This document shows positions 19,394 to 30,700 of a stretch of DNA of 62,532 nucleotides, piece by piece. A program made the translations under genes and the position numbers. The first letter of the stretch is position 1. The number at the start of each line of letters is the position of its first letter. The DNA comes from Breoghania sp. GTDB taxonomy: Bacteria > Pseudomonadota > Alphaproteobacteria > Rhizobiales > Stappiaceae. The notes under the pieces are model-generated. The model made no database searches, was not told the DNA's origin, and was given only the letters and a program-made list of their open reading frames with translations. The stretch is from the NCBI RefSeq assembly GCF_030066895.1, contig NZ_JASJAV010000017.1, positions 138,026-200,557 of the forward strand, given 5' to 3'.

Positions 19394-20369
19394 GCTTGAT
19401 GCGTTCCGTCTTACTTGGCTGCGGCAGCTATCTCCCTGAAAAAGCTCTGACCAATGACGATCTGTCCAAGATCGTGGAAACTTCGGACGAATGGATCGTC
19501 CAGCGGACCGGTATTTGCGAACGTCACGTGGCCGCGGAAGGGGAAGTGACCTCTGCCCTGGCGCTGAACGCGGCCCGCGCGGCCCTTGCCAATGCGGGCG
19601 TTGAAGCCGACACAATCGATCTGATCGTCATGGCGACTTCCACGCTGGACAATACCTTCCCCGCCTCGGCCGTGACCGTGCAGGAGGGGCTCGGCATCAC
19701 GACGGGCGCCGCCTTCGACGTGCAGGCGGTGTGCTCGGGCTTCATCTTCGCGATGACGACGGCGGATGCCTATCTGCGCACCGGGCTTGCCAAGCGGGCC
19801 CTGGTCATCGGCGCGGAGACCTTCTCGCGCATTATCGACTGGACGGATCGCTCCACCTGCGTGCTGTTCGGCGACGGCGCAGGCGCGGTGGTGCTCGAGG
19901 CGCAGGAGATGCCCGGTGACGTAAAGAGCGATCGCGGCGTGCTCTCCTGCCATCTGCGCTCCGACGGATGCCACAAGGAAAAGCTCTACGTCGACGGCGG
20001 ACCGTCCTCCACCCAGACGACCGGCCACCTGCGCATGGAGGGCCGCGAGGTCTTCAAGCACGCGGTGGGCATGGTCATCGACGTGATCCGCGATGCGTTC
20101 GAGGAAACCGGCACGACGCCGGAGGATCTCGACTGGTTCGTGCCGCACCAGGCCAACCGGCAGATCATCGACGCCTTAGCCAAGAAGCTCGGCATTGCGC
20201 CCGAGAAATGCTTGATCACCGTCGACCGGCAGGCAATACCTCGGCCGCCTCCATTCCGCTGGCGCTCGACGTCGCGCTCAAGGACGGACGCATCAAGAAG
20301 GACGATCTCGTCATGCTCGAGGCGATGGGCGGCGGCTTCACTTGGGGCGCGGTGCTGCTGCGCTGGTAG
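19390..20369 (+). pseudogene. fabH: 3-oxoacyl-[ACP] synthase III (FabH) with one-base deletion near the 3' end
   Basis: FabH starts fatty acid synthesis by condensing acetyl-CoA with malonyl-ACP. The first frame gives a normal protein with the nucleophile Cys115 in [12 protein letters not shown] and the His in [13 protein letters not shown]. At about 20231 the sequence reads CGGCAGGCAATACC where CGGCAxGGCAATACC would keep the frame; one base is missing. The rest, including the active-site Asn in [20 protein letters not shown] and the end at 20369, is in the next frame. Read literally the enzyme lacks its Asn and C-terminus and would run to 20583. The single lesion in a near-essential gene makes a base-calling error likely. 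An alternative start is ATG 19399. Confidence 0.92.
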
Positions 20370-20620
20370 CGCACCGCATTCTGATTCTTTTGTTTCCGAT
20401 CTGATTTCCGGCTGCCTCTCGGCCAAGAGAGGCGGCGAGGCGCAGACGACGTGTGGGCATTGTGTTGTGCAATCGCCACGGGCATGTCGATGCGACAATG
20501 GATTGAGGCGAGGATGCGTGTCGGCAGTTGACCCCCACTCGCGGAACGCATACCGTGTCGCTTCAAGGAAGTTTCGTAGATAACTCAGCCCTATGGGCGT
20601 TTTTGCCCGAAAGAGGGGCC

Positions 20621-20926
20621 ATGAGCGGCAAAACCGTGACCCGTGCAGACCTTTGCGAAGCCGTCTACCAGAAGGTCGGCTTGTCGCGGACTGAATCCGC
20701 CGATCTGGTGGAGCAGGTTCTGTCGGAGATCTCCGACTGTCTTGTGTCCGGTGAGGCGGTGAAGCTGTCCTCTTTCGGATCGTTTCTCGTTCGCTCCAAG
20801 GGCGAGCGTATCGGCCGTAACCCGAAGACGGGTGAAGAGGTGCCGATCTCGCCGCGGCGCGTGATGGTCTTCCGGCCGTCGAACGTGCTGAAGCAGAAGA
20901 TCAACGAGGCTCTCGTCGGCGATTGA
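20621..20926 (+). CDS. ihfA: Integration host factor alpha subunit
   Basis: IHF-alpha pairs with IHF-beta to bend DNA at specific sites. The 101 aa protein starts [20 protein letters not shown] and has the HU/IHF signature [20 protein letters not shown] around the DNA-intercalating Pro, followed by [23 protein letters not shown] 20621 gives the normal length; the open frame upstream has no family homology. The order plsX-fabH-ihfA-merR is conserved in Alphaproteobacteria. Confidence 0.95.
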   Translation: MSGKTVTRADLCEAVYQKVGLSRTESADLVEQVLSEISDCLVSGEAVKLSSFGSFLVRSKGERIGRNPKTGEEVPISPRRVMVFRPSNVLKQKINEALVGD

Positions 20927-21184
20927 TCGTCCGGCATCTTTCGTGCGCGCCTCACGCAGAGAGGGTTCACAGCCTTTTCCGCATGAGGCTTGTTCCCACG
21001 GCCCGCAAGACGGAACCCGGTAGCTGAGAGATGTTACGCGGCACGGTCGCGGAACTCGCAAGCGGGGCACTCGTCCGCTGACGGCGCAGGCAAACCTCGC
21101 GAATGGAATGACACGGGATGTATCCCCGGGGCGATTTTGCGACCCCGGCAGGAAGCGTCCCGCAATCGGGCGTGATTGAAGCCA

Positions 21185-21889
21185 GTGGATAAGAGTCCGG
21201 GCGCTTTTCGAACGATCAGTGAAGTCGCAGCGGAACTCGACCTGCCTCAGCACGTGCTGCGCTTCTGGGAAACCAGATTCGCCCAGATCAAGCCGCTCAA
21301 GCGCGGTGGAGGGCGGCGGTATTACCGGCCCGACGACGTGGACCTGCTGGCCGGGATCCGCAAGCTTCTCTACGGCGAAGGCTACACCATCAAGGGCGTG
21401 CAGCGTCTCTTGAAGGAGAACGGCGTCCATTGGGTGATAAATGTGGGCCGTGGTATCGAAAGCGGCGCGCCCAGCGGCTCGATGCATGAGGACGACGAGC
21501 CCGCACCTGCCCAGAGCGAGCCCGCCGTGAAGCCTCAGCCGGCCCCGACGCGCACCGCGGTGCTCGTGCCGGAACGGGCAACAGCCGAGCCTGCGGGCGC
21601 CGACGCTGCCGTTGCTATGCGCTCGGGAGCACAGGCTATCGGCCCGGCCCTGCCGACGGCCCCGGCCCTTGCCCCCAACGATGAACCTCTGCCGCGCGAC
21701 GTGCTGGCCGAAGAGACCGGCGGCGAGCCGCAACGCGCCTCCTTCCGGCTGATCGACCGGTTGCGGGGCGAGCCGCGCGGCGCCGAGGAGGGGGAAAAAA
21801 AGATGCTCGCCAAAGACGACGTCCGTCGCTTGCAGGCGACGCTGTTCGAGCTTCTGGAATGTAAGCGGGTTCTCGATCAGGCGCGTTGA
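21185..21889 (+). CDS. MerR-family transcriptional regulator
   Basis: The N-terminal 75 residues form a MerR-type winged helix: [20 protein letters not shown], then [20 protein letters not shown] and [20 protein letters not shown]. The rest (to 234 aa) is Pro/Ala-rich and ends in a short helix ([20 protein letters not shown]). It lacks the Cys pattern of metal sensors. This regulator always follows ihfA in Hyphomicrobiales and its ligand is unknown. GTG 21185 ([10 protein letters not shown]) matches family starts better than TTG 21176. Confidence 0.88.
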   Translation: MDKSPGAFRTISEVAAELDLPQHVLRFWETRFAQIKPLKRGGGRRYYRPDDVDLLAGIRKLLYGEGYTIKGVQRLLKENGVHWVINVGRGIESGAPSGSMHEDDEPAPAQSEPAVKPQPAPTRTAVLVPERATAEPAGADAAVAMRSGAQAIGPALPTAPALAPNDEPLPRDVLAEETGGEPQRASFRLIDRLRGEPRGAEEGEKKMLAKDDVRRLQATLFELLECKRVLDQAR

Positions 21890-22150
21890 TCGCCCCGTTG
21901 CCTGCTACTTGATATTGGCCGTCCGTCGACGTGAGCGGATCATTTTGCGAGCCGATGAAGACGACGGAAGATCAGAAATTTCGACACGTTTCTTGAAGGT
22001 CTGGTTCCGACAGACGTTCGGCAGGCCTGTTCACAAGGGTGGGGATGTTCTGCAAACAACGTCCGGTCCGCCTTTTTATCTGCACAGTGCCTTGCGACCC
22101 TTCTTTTTGATGCGTCCCTGTCAGGGCGCTCGGAACATTCGGGGGTGGGA

Positions 22151-23112
22151 ATGAAACGCACGATCCTTAGCCTGAGCGCAGCGTTTTTACTGCTGGGCGG
22201 AAGTCTCGCGGAAGCGCAGACCGTCAAGGTGACGCCGCTCGGCGGCAAGACCGGTGAGTTCTGTCGGCTCGGCCGCGCGTTTCTCTTCGAAGATTCCGAC
22301 GGGACCCGCATTCTCTACGATGCGGGCATGACGGTCGCCGGACCGGAGGACCCACGGCTCGGTGAGATCGACGTGATGCTTGTCTCTCATCTTCACGGCG
22401 ACCATGTCGGCTCGCGCCGCACGAAGGAAGTGGATGCGGGCACCTGCGCCAAGCCCGATCTTTCCGTCGATGCGACCACGAACACCAATGTGGTGCAGAT
22501 CGCGATCGCCAAGGGCGCGAAGATCGTCACCGGATCGGAGATGCCCGCCTTCTTCGCCGCCAAGCTGGAGGCGCTGGGCGGCGATTCTGCAAATTCCGTG
22601 TTGACCCGCTTCGGTGCGAGCGTGAAAGTCGGTGGGGTGGAGATCTCCACCGTCCCGGCGGTGCATTCCAACGGCGTCTCAGGCGATCTTATCGGCGAAG
22701 AACTCGGCGAATCCATGAAGGTGGCGGGCATTTCCGGCTATGCCGGGCCCCCGACGGGCTACGTGCTGCGCTTTTCCAACGGTCTGGTGACCTATCTTTC
22801 GGGCGATACCGGCATGACCGCGGAGCAGGAAACGGGGGTGCACGGCTTCTATGACGCCAAGCTGGCGTCATCAATATCGGCGACACCTTCACCACCGGCC
22901 CGAAAGAGGCGGCCTGGGTGGTGAACGAGCCGGTACAACCGACCTCCGTCATCCCCTCCCACGCCAACGAGGCGGCGACCCAGAACGGCGAAGTCGTCAA
23001 GGACACCCGGACCGAGGCCTTCCTGAAGGCGGTCAACGTGCCCGCGCATGTTCCGTTGTCGGGCAAGATGATGGAATTCGACGCCGGCGGCGCCTGCGTG
23101 GCGGGCTGCTGA
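22151..23112 (+). pseudogene. Exported MBL-fold metallo-hydrolase with one-base deletion
   Basis: The protein starts with a signal peptide cleaved after SLAEA (about residue 23). The metallo-beta-lactamase fold is shown by VMLVSHLHGDHVG (zinc ligands) and later LVTYLSGDTG. At about 22866 the first frame fails: GCCAAGCTGGCGTCATC has one base too few. The next frame carries on with VINIGDTFTTGPKEAAWVVN and IPSHANEAATQNG to the stop at 23112, so the last quarter, with a probable zinc-binding His, is out of frame. Without the lesion it would be about 320 aa. The substrate is unknown. Confidence 0.85.
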
Positions 23113-23200
23113 CGGGGTTATTGAGGTTCACGGGGAGGGGCGTTTGCCCCTCTTTCGCGGTGACGTCGCCGTGTGCCCGCTCGAACCGACACGGGCACGG

Positions 23201-23310
23201 TTGTCATCTCTGCGAAGGTGGGGAGCCAGCATTCCAGAGACCTCTACTCTGGTATTCGGGCGATTTCCGCTCTCTGTGGGTACTGGATCCCCGCCTGCGC
23301 GGGGATGACA
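23201..23310. repeat. Intergenic palindromic repeat, family A copy 4
   Basis: The arms are TTGTCATCTCTGCGAAGGTG (worn) and CCGCCTGCGCGGGGATGACA (good). It lies between the metallo-hydrolase and the convergent CocE-type gene. Confidence 0.8.
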
Positions 23311-23370
23311 GTCTGGTGTTGAGCGTGCCTATCCCCGACCGGACTTTCCGAAATCTGTCTGCTTATCCCA

Positions 23371-25405
23371 TCAAACTAGATCGCGCGGGATGGATACGTT
23401 CCAGTCGCCCGAATAGACGCGGTTGCCGTTCTCGAAGGCATCGAGATCGGCGTTGATGTGGAATTCCGTTTCGCTCAATGTCAGCACGGTGTGAGCGGCA
23501 GTGCGCACCGACCAGTCGCCGCGCTCAAGGCCCCGGATCAGCCGCGTTTCGCCCTTCACCGACAGAAAATCGTCGACCCGCGACGAATACTATTCGAAGG
23601 CGCGGTCCTCGATGGTCAGGTCGATGTCGACGAGCCGGACCTTGCCGTTGTCGTTGATCACCTCAAGGGTTGAGATATCTGTGGCGAAATCGCGGTGGAT
23701 CAGTCAGTTGTGGTGCCCGGGTTCGACATGGCGCCGGGGTGCGGGCGCGGCTCCTTCGGGCGCCTCGAAGGCCCGCAGATACGCATCGTCGGCGCGCGGT
23801 GTGCGTTCGGGCAATGTCAGGAAATTCACTCCGGCGCGAACCGTCAGCCGGACCGGGGAGGGCGAGGGCCAGGCCAGCGGCCAGTAGGAGGTCGACAGCG
23901 AGACGCGGATGCGATGGTCGGTCGGAAATGATTGAGCCGCATCGTTCAGCCTGACGCCGACGCGATAGAATTCGCCGGGCGTCAGGGCTTCCGGCATCTC
24001 GTCAGAGGTACGATGGGTCAGATTGAGCAGGTCGTAGGTGATCCGCGTCGTCTTGTCGTCGGGTGCGATATTGGAAAGCCGTACGGCCACCATCGCGACG
24101 GGCCTGTCGCTCGCAAGTTCCAGCTCGACCTCCGGCCCGCCCAGCATTTCGAGCGGGGCGACGAGTGGCCCGGTTTCGAAAACGAGCGCACCGCCGTCTT
24201 CCTGGCGCTGGCCATGGGCGAGGTCCGGTCCGGCGGCATAGGAGCACCATTTTCCAGCGCAGATGACCAGTGTGAGCGGCGACTGGATCGTCAGCGGCGC
24301 GATATCCGCCGTATCTGCTTCCGTCATGGTGCCGTGTTCGCCGAAAACGAACCGGCGCGTGATGATCTCGGGCGACGGCCGACTGGATTCCCCGACCCAG
24401 CGGCCCGGGCGGTGATCGTAGCTTGTTGTCTACGGCACGCTGTCCTGCATCCAGACACGCAACATCGGCTCGTTCATCAGGCCGGTATCGAGGGCCCTTC
24501 AGACAGTGATCCCACCAGCGCACTACCTCCTGCAGAAATCCGATGGCCGGGCCGGGCACCGCGATGTGCGGATATTTGTGGCTCCACGGGCCGATCAGTC
24601 CCTTGCGGGGCACCTTCAGGTTTTCCAGCAGGTGGAAGACGGCATTGGAATAGCCGTCGGTCCAGCCGCTGACCGCCACCACCGGACATTCGACGGCGTC
24701 ATAATATTCCGCGATCGAGCCGTGCTTCCAGTAGTCGTCGCGGCGCTGGTGGCGCAACCAGGTCTCCAGCCACAGCCCGCTTCCCTCCAGACGCTCAAAC
24801 CACATGTCGCGCCACCACCCGCCGACGATCTCGGGATCCGGCGGCAGGGAGTTGTAGGAAAACATGACAGAGGCCCAGGAGAGGTTATCGCCGAGCAGGC
24901 AACCGCCCACATGGTGAATGTCATCGGCATAGCGGTTATCGGTCGAACACAGCGAGATGATGCCCGCCAGTGCGGGAGGCTTTAGGGCCGCGATCTGCAA
25001 CCCGTTGAACCCGCCCCAGGAAATGCCGATCATCCCGACCTTGCCGGTGCACCAGTCTTGCGCGGCAAGCCAGGCGATCACGTCGCAGCCGTCCTCAAGT
25101 TCCTGCTTGAGATATTCGTCGCGCAAGATCTCGTCGGAATCACCCGCACCGCGCAGGTCGACGCGTAAGCAGGCATAGCCGTGTCCGGCGACATAGGGGT
25201 GCATGACGCTGTCGCGATGGCAGGTGAAGTCACGCTTGCGATAGGGGATGAATTCGAACACGGCCGGAACGGGCGCGCTGTCGGTATTTTCCGGCAGCCA
25301 GATGCGGGCCGCCAGCCGCGCCCCGTCGCGCATCGCAATGAAGACATTTTCGATCGCGCGCACCTTGCGCGGGAATTCGGTGCGGATGGCGGGGTCGGTG
25401 ATCAT
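23371..25405 (-). pseudogene. CocE/NonD-family hydrolase pseudogene
   Basis: The family cleaves esters or peptides (cocaine esterase, X-Pro dipeptidyl peptidase) with a Ser-Asp-His triad. From ATG 25405 the frame reads FPRKVRAIENVFIAMRDGAR, then RVDLRGAGDSDEILRDEY, and KVGMIGISWGGFNGLQIAAL with the nucleophile Ser. It breaks near 24480 and again near 24420, after which the C-terminal jelly-roll part (GGPEVELELASDRPVAMVAV) is read. Two in-frame stops follow, TGA at 23704-23706 and TAG at 23590-23592, and the end VYSGDWNVSIPRDLV is still readable. The start overlaps the stop of the upstream ATP-grasp gene (ATGA), so the pair was translationally coupled. The substrate is unknown. Confidence 0.85.
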
Positions 25406-26718
25406 GACAGATCTCCACAATCGCTCTCGAAGCGGATATCCAGCGCATCCATGATCGCATGGTAGTCGCGCCGCAGCGCTGCGCGGTTGTTCGCTCCGAC
25501 GAAGATCGAGGCCAGCTCGTAGCTGTAGGCATCGTGGTGATGCAGATCGCCGAGACGCATGCCCTCGTGGACGTGGAGCTGGATTTCGTCGCCGGGCATG
25601 CGCGCCTCGATGGCCGCCACCTCGCCAGAAGAGGGAACGTGCGCGACGCGTATTTTGTCATGGTGGCCGTAAAGGCGCGGCATGAACTTCGCGGCATAGC
25701 GGAAGTCGCCCTACCGCACCGGATAGTCGGGCCGTCGGCCGAGCGCAATGTCGATCATTACCTCATTGTGCGGAACGCCTTCCACCTTGTCGAAAAGCGG
25801 ACTGTGCGACTTGGAGATGCGGGCATTGATCTCCAGAAGCGAGATGAAATCGTCGGCCTCGCGATAGAAGAACTCCATGTTGAAGGGGGAGTCGTCGAGG
25901 CCGACGGCTTCGATCACCGCGCAGGCCGATCTCGTCATCCGCTCGCGGATGCGCTTTGGCAGGCTTGAGGGATATTCGTAGCGCTCAAGGCTGCAACGGT
26001 TGCGGTCATGTATTGAATCAACAATGCCATAAACCTTGATATTCCCTTGAAAGGAATAACCTTCCAGCGTGCACTGACGGCCTTGCGAGATGATCTCCTC
26101 CGCAATGCATTTCGTGCCGTCGGCCGCCGCGATCTCGTCGGGCAGGTCCGCATAGGAGAGGATGACTTTGAACGGGTCGGCAAAGCGGCTGATGCTCGCC
26201 CGGATCGTGGCGAGCACCGAGGCCAGCTCGTCGCGGTCCTTCACCCGGAAACCGAGCAGCGAGGAATGGGCCTTCACCGACTTGATCTAGATCGGGAAGG
26301 TCAGCCCAAACCTGTCGACGGCCGCCTCATCGAAGGGATCGACCAGCTCGAACGGGGGAACCTCGCCGGGGATGACCTTGGCCTGCTCGAGACGGGCCCA
26401 GTACTTGTGCTCGCACCGCAGCACGCTTTCGTGCGTGGGACCGCTGAGGCCTAATTCTCGGCGCAGGATCGCCATCATCAGGATGGTCGGAAAATCCCAG
26501 TACCCGACGATCGCATCGATCGGTTGATCAAAGGCCCGCAACGTGTCGCGCGCCTTTTCCAGAAGCGCTTCCAGGTTGAACCTGGCGGCGGCGGCAATTT
26601 CCTCGAAGTCCAGCAGATCGTGGAAGACGTATTCGTCCGCGTGCCGCACGCTGCGTAACAGGTTCAGGTTGAAGGGATCGAGATCGACGACGAAAATATT
26701 CCGTTTCCGATCAGCCAT
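25402..26718 (-). pseudogene. ATP-grasp domain protein, interrupted by two in-frame stops
   Basis: All three pieces are in one frame and would give about 438 aa if the stops were read through. The N-terminal part is a Rossmann-like half (NIFVVDLDPFNLNLLRSVRH). The ATP-grasp core follows, with the metal-binding MEFFYREADD and LLEINARISKSHSP. The C-terminus is acidic and His-rich. TAG at 26287-26289 stands where ATP-grasp proteins often have Trp or a similar residue before IK-x-VK. TAG at 25711-25713 is the second. ATP-grasp enzymes join a carboxylate to an amine or thiol through an acyl-phosphate; the substrate here is unknown. ATG 26718 has GGAGGG 6 bases upstream. It was the first gene of a two-gene unit with the CocE-type hydrolase. 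Confidence 0.8.
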
Positions 26719-26732
26719 GTTCAACCCTCCAC

Positions 26733-26753
26733 TTTACGTGAACGCTACGTAAA
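26733..26753 (-). promoter_or_regulatory. Inverted repeat upstream of the ATP-grasp gene, possible operator
   Basis: TTTACGT and ACGTAAA form a perfect 7-bp inverted repeat with a 7-base spacer. It sits 15-35 bases upstream of the ATP-grasp start and just outside its ribosome site. Size and symmetry fit a dimeric repressor (TetR/GntR type), but no regulator gene is adjacent. Confidence 0.5.
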
Positions 26754-27492
26754 TGTGGTCGCGATGGCGGGTGATGTGAAGCGGGCCGCGGTGTGGTGAA
26801 ATGCCCGGTTATGCAGGGTTGCAGGAGTGCCTCACTGCTACCGCATTCCTCGTCGACAGAAAGGGCCGCAAGTGACGTTGCCGAAGAATCACGGCAAGGA
26901 CCGGCCGGGAGGTGGCCACCTCGAACCGCAGGCCGGGAAATCCCCGCGCAAGACGCTCAGTTCTCCTTTGGGAAGGTCGGCGTGGATGGGCTGAAAAGAT
27001 TTTCAAACAATGTTAATTTTAACTATATTCCACCCTTGGGTTGAAAATTTCCGGCCAATTTGGCGTATGCACCGCGCCCTGTGCACGCAAGGGTGCATTG
27101 TGTCTGACTGTAACGAGTCTCGGTCAAGCTGCGGAAACCGTAGCGTCAGTAGGGTGCGCGACCCAAAGGAAGATAAAAAGTTACGAGAGGTCGTTATTAT
27201 CTTTCCGAATTGGGTGAGAGGCTAGATCAATCTCTCTTCGATGCTTCCTGACCACAATTTGTTCTGAGTTGTACATATAAAATTGCGAGCGTAGTAGTTG
27301 CGTGTGACCGGACGAGAACGGAGTTCGTGCGCAATTACTAATGAATAAATTATAATAAATAACTTATTTTAAATAATACAAAATTAGTTAAATGACACTT
27401 TTGTTATGAAGTTGCGTTGCTCGAAAACCAATAAAGTTTAAGCACGAGCGTCGCTTCTTCGGGAAGAAATACGTCTGACACAGGAAATCCCG
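26754..27492. other. Gene-free interval, AT-rich towards the TMAO-reductase-like cluster
   Basis: No recognisable gene. The left half has ordinary composition. From about 27200 the DNA becomes AT-rich, most so at 27340-27410, where runs of A and T dominate. It is the leader of the respiratory cluster that starts at 27493, whose first gene has AGGAAA before its ATG. No repeat of family A was found here. Confidence 0.5.
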
Positions 27493-28149
27493 ATGGACGT
27501 CCTCTCTAGGAACGGTCGGCACGCCGCTTCGGCATGCTTCCGTCACATGCGTGCGAGCATTTTGGCTCTCTTTCTCTGCACAGAGGGAGCCGTGCTTGAG
27601 ATTCCGACGGCCGCGGCCGATCCGGCAACTGAATGCATCGCGGTCGCCAGTTCGAAACTGAGAACCGGCGACGGCGGACAGCAGATCGGCAATCTCTATG
27701 CCGGCGCTCCCATCCACGTGGATGGGAAAGAGGGGGGAGAGCGACCGGGTGGTCGCCGACCTCTGGATGAAGGGTTCTTTCGGGCTCGGACCTCTCTACG
27801 AACATCCAAACGGCATCGTTCGCGGTCGTCTGAAGGCCATGGACGATGATCTTGTCACTGCAGGTACCCCCCCCCCAAGGATGGCTGGGTGCCGGTTCAC
27901 GTCACCGGTTTCGTCCGCGCCGACGCGGTCACGGACGACATGGAAGTGGCGTGGATGAACGCGGAAATGACCTACCAGTTCACCTGCGGCGCTTGTCACG
28001 AGTTGCACGCGCCCGACGACTTCTCTCCTCAGGAATGGATCAGCCAGATGCAGAGTATGGTGTGGAACGCGAACATGCGCTCCGCCGACGCCCTGATGGT
28101 TCTGAAGTGGCTTCAGACGAAATCCGAAGAAGCCCGCGAGACCAAATAA
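27493..28149 (+). pseudogene. SH3-like/c-type haem protein of the TMAO-reductase-like cluster, frameshifted at two homopolymers
   Basis: The pieces build one exported protein: a signal sequence, an SH3-like domain (ASSKLRTGDGGQQIGNLYAG, then VVADLWMKGSFGLGPLYEHP), and a C-terminal domain with one haem c motif (CGACHELH) in MTYQFTCGACHELHAPDDF. It probably passes electrons to the molybdoenzyme encoded next. The first frameshift is at a G6 run (27732-27737 region), where five Gs would keep the frame. The second is at a C10 run (about 27867-27876), where 8 or 11 Cs would keep it. All other codons look sound. Phase variation by slippage, sequencing error and decay are the options. Confidence 0.75.
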
Positions 28150-28161
28150 AGGAGGCAATCG

Positions 28162-30559
28162 ATGTATCACGATGAACACCCGTCCGGTTCCTGGCAGATA
28201 ACCAGGCGTGGATTGCTCAGCGGAGTTGCGAGCATCGCGGCTCTGTCGATGATGGGAACGCGGTCCTTCGCGAAGATCGTGTCCGCGGTCACCGGCGATG
28301 CGGTACTCTCCAGCGCTGACAGCGACGGACTGATTGACATTCACGTCACCGGGGGCAAGGTGACGAAGGTTACGAGCCTCGATCCGGAGAACAACCTGGC
28401 CTCTCTGATGGGGCTCAACTGGTACGGCCGCGACACGGCCACCGACCGCATTCTCTATCCGATGGTGTGTGAGGACTGGAAGTCGGGCGGAACCGGCGGT
28501 GACCGCTCCACCCGCGGCGAGCCGCGCTATCGCCGGGTCTCCTGGGACGAGGCGTTCGAACTCGTCGCAGCCGAACTGAAGCGGGTCAAGAAGGACTACG
28601 GCAACGAAGCCTTCCTCGCCTACGTGGTTGGCGGCTGGTAGACGGCCGGCTGCCTGCACTCCAAGAACTCGCAGGCCAATCGCTTCTTCGGCCTGATTGG
28701 CGGCTTCACCAGCCTGCTCGGCAACAAGAGCTATGCCTGCTGGCAGTGGGTGGCACCCTATTCGTGGGGTGTGCAGTATTTCGACGACAGCATGGATGAC
28801 TCCGTCGCGAACTCGAACGGCGTCATCTTCTGGTCGTCCGACTCGATGGACAACTTCAAGGTTCGTGGTCCCGCCTACAAACGCGTGCGCGACTGGATCC
28901 AGAGCCTGAAGGACAAGAAAGCGAAGCTCATCACCATTGATCCGTTCCACACCGAAACGGCGCGATTTACGATGAGTGGATCACCCCGCGGCCGGGCTCC
29001 GACACGGCGGTGATGGCGGCGATCGCCTATCACATGATCACCAACGACAAGGTCGACAAGGACTTCCTCGACAAGTACGCGGTCGGCTACGAGCCCTTCC
29101 GCAAGTACATCCTGGGCGAGGATGACGGGGTTAAGAAGACGACCGAATGGGCGTCGAAGATCTCCGATCTGCCGGTGGAGACGATCGAGAAGCTGGCGAC
29201 CTACTATGCCGACACGCCGAAGATGAAGATCGACTGTGCCCGCGGCATCCAGCGTTGCGACCACGGCGAGCAGGCCGTGCGCATGGTCATCACTCTGGCG
29301 CTTCTGAAGGGTGAGATGGGCCTGCCCGGCGGCGGCATGACCTTCGAGATTCCGGGCTATGCAGGCCGCGGCGACTGGCGCGTTATGGGACGCGAACCGG
29401 CCAAGTTCCAGTCGGTTTTCAATCTGGTCAAGCAGGCCATCGTCGAGCAGCGCCTGGCCGACGCGCTGATGAACCAGCCGGTTCAGATGGTGCACAACGG
29501 CAAGAGCTGGACCTATCCGCTGGAAGGCAAGTCTCCGGTCAAGCTGGGCTACTGGATGGGCGGCGCGACGCTCAACCAGCACGATCAGGTGAACCTCAAC
29601 CTGAAAGCCTACGAGACGCTGGAAACGATCATCGTTCAGGACAGTTGGTGGCACCTGCCGCGTGCTTCCCGTGGCTCCGTTGCTGGAGCGCAACGACATG
29701 ACCCAGTTCTGGCGCTATGTCGTCTACCAGCACAAGATCCTGGAGCCGGCGGGCGAATCCAAGATCGACTTCGAGATCTTCAAGGAGCTGGCCAAGCGCT
29801 TCGACGTCTACAAGAAGTTCACGATGGGCATGGAGAGCGAGGAGGCGTGGCTGAAGAAGTTGTATTCCTTCTCCGATCTCGAACATGAGCTTCGAGGAGT
29901 TCAAGAAGGCGGGCGTGGTCAAGCTGCCTGTGGACAAGACGCCGTATGTAGCCTTCTCTGACTTCCGGGAAGATCCGGAAGCCCATCCGCTGAAGACCGC
30001 TTCGGGCAAGTTCGAGATCCACTCCGAGACGACCGAAGGCTACGGCTACAAGGACTGCCCGGGCACGCCCCAGTGGATCGAGCCGTTCGAATGGCTGGGC
30101 TCCAAGGCGACAGCGGACTTCCCGCTGCACATCGTCAACAAGCACCCGCTCTACCGTCGGCACTCTTCCTACGACAACGTCCAGGCGCTGCACGAGAAGA
30201 GCAAGGTCAACGGGTTTGAGCCGATCTTCGTCAACCCGAAGGACGCGGAGAGCCGCAGGATCAAGTCCGGCGACGTGGTCCGGGTGTTCAACGAGCGCGG
30301 CGCGGTTCTGTGCGGTGCCGAGGTGACCGACCGGATCCGCGAGAAGGTCGTGCTGTTGCAGGAGGATTCGTGGTACGCGCCCGCCGAGCCCGGCAAGATC
30401 GGCAGCGTCGATCGCGGTGGATGCGCCAACATGCTGACAGCGCAGCGCGGCACCTCGCAGCTGGCACAGGGCCCTGTCTGCCATGACAGCCTCGTCCAGA
30501 TCGAGAAGTACGAGGGCGACGTCAAGCCGAACGAGTACGCGCCCATCACTGCCGCCTGA
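28162..30559 (+). pseudogene. Molybdopterin oxidoreductase of the TMAO/DMSO reductase family, multiply broken
   Basis: The N-terminus has a twin-arginine signal (QITRRGLLSGVASIAALSMM), so the enzyme was folded in the cytoplasm and exported. The molybdopterin domains are clear: RRVSWDEAFELVAAELKRV, KLITIDPFHTETARF, MKIDCARGIQRCDHGEQAVR, and the C-terminal cofactor domain (VNKHPLYRRHSSYDN to SQLAQGPVCHDSLVQIEKYE). Lesions are TAG at 28639-28641 right at the segment that normally carries the Mo-ligand Ser, and frameshifts near 28970, 29655 and 29885. The frames between are otherwise clean. With the SH3/haem protein before it and a NapC-type quinol dehydrogenase after it, this was an anaerobic respiratory chain for TMAO, DMSO or a similar S/N-oxide. 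Confidence 0.85.
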
Positions 30560-30700
30560 TGCGGAGTTCGGGCTGGGCTGCGGGGCTCATGCCACCGCAG
30601 CTCGGCCCACCGCGCTTCGAATACGTGACAAGGCGCATGCCCGGACGCGACGGGGCGATCCGGACATCTGCCGCGTCCGCGGTCAGACAGGAATTTGGAA

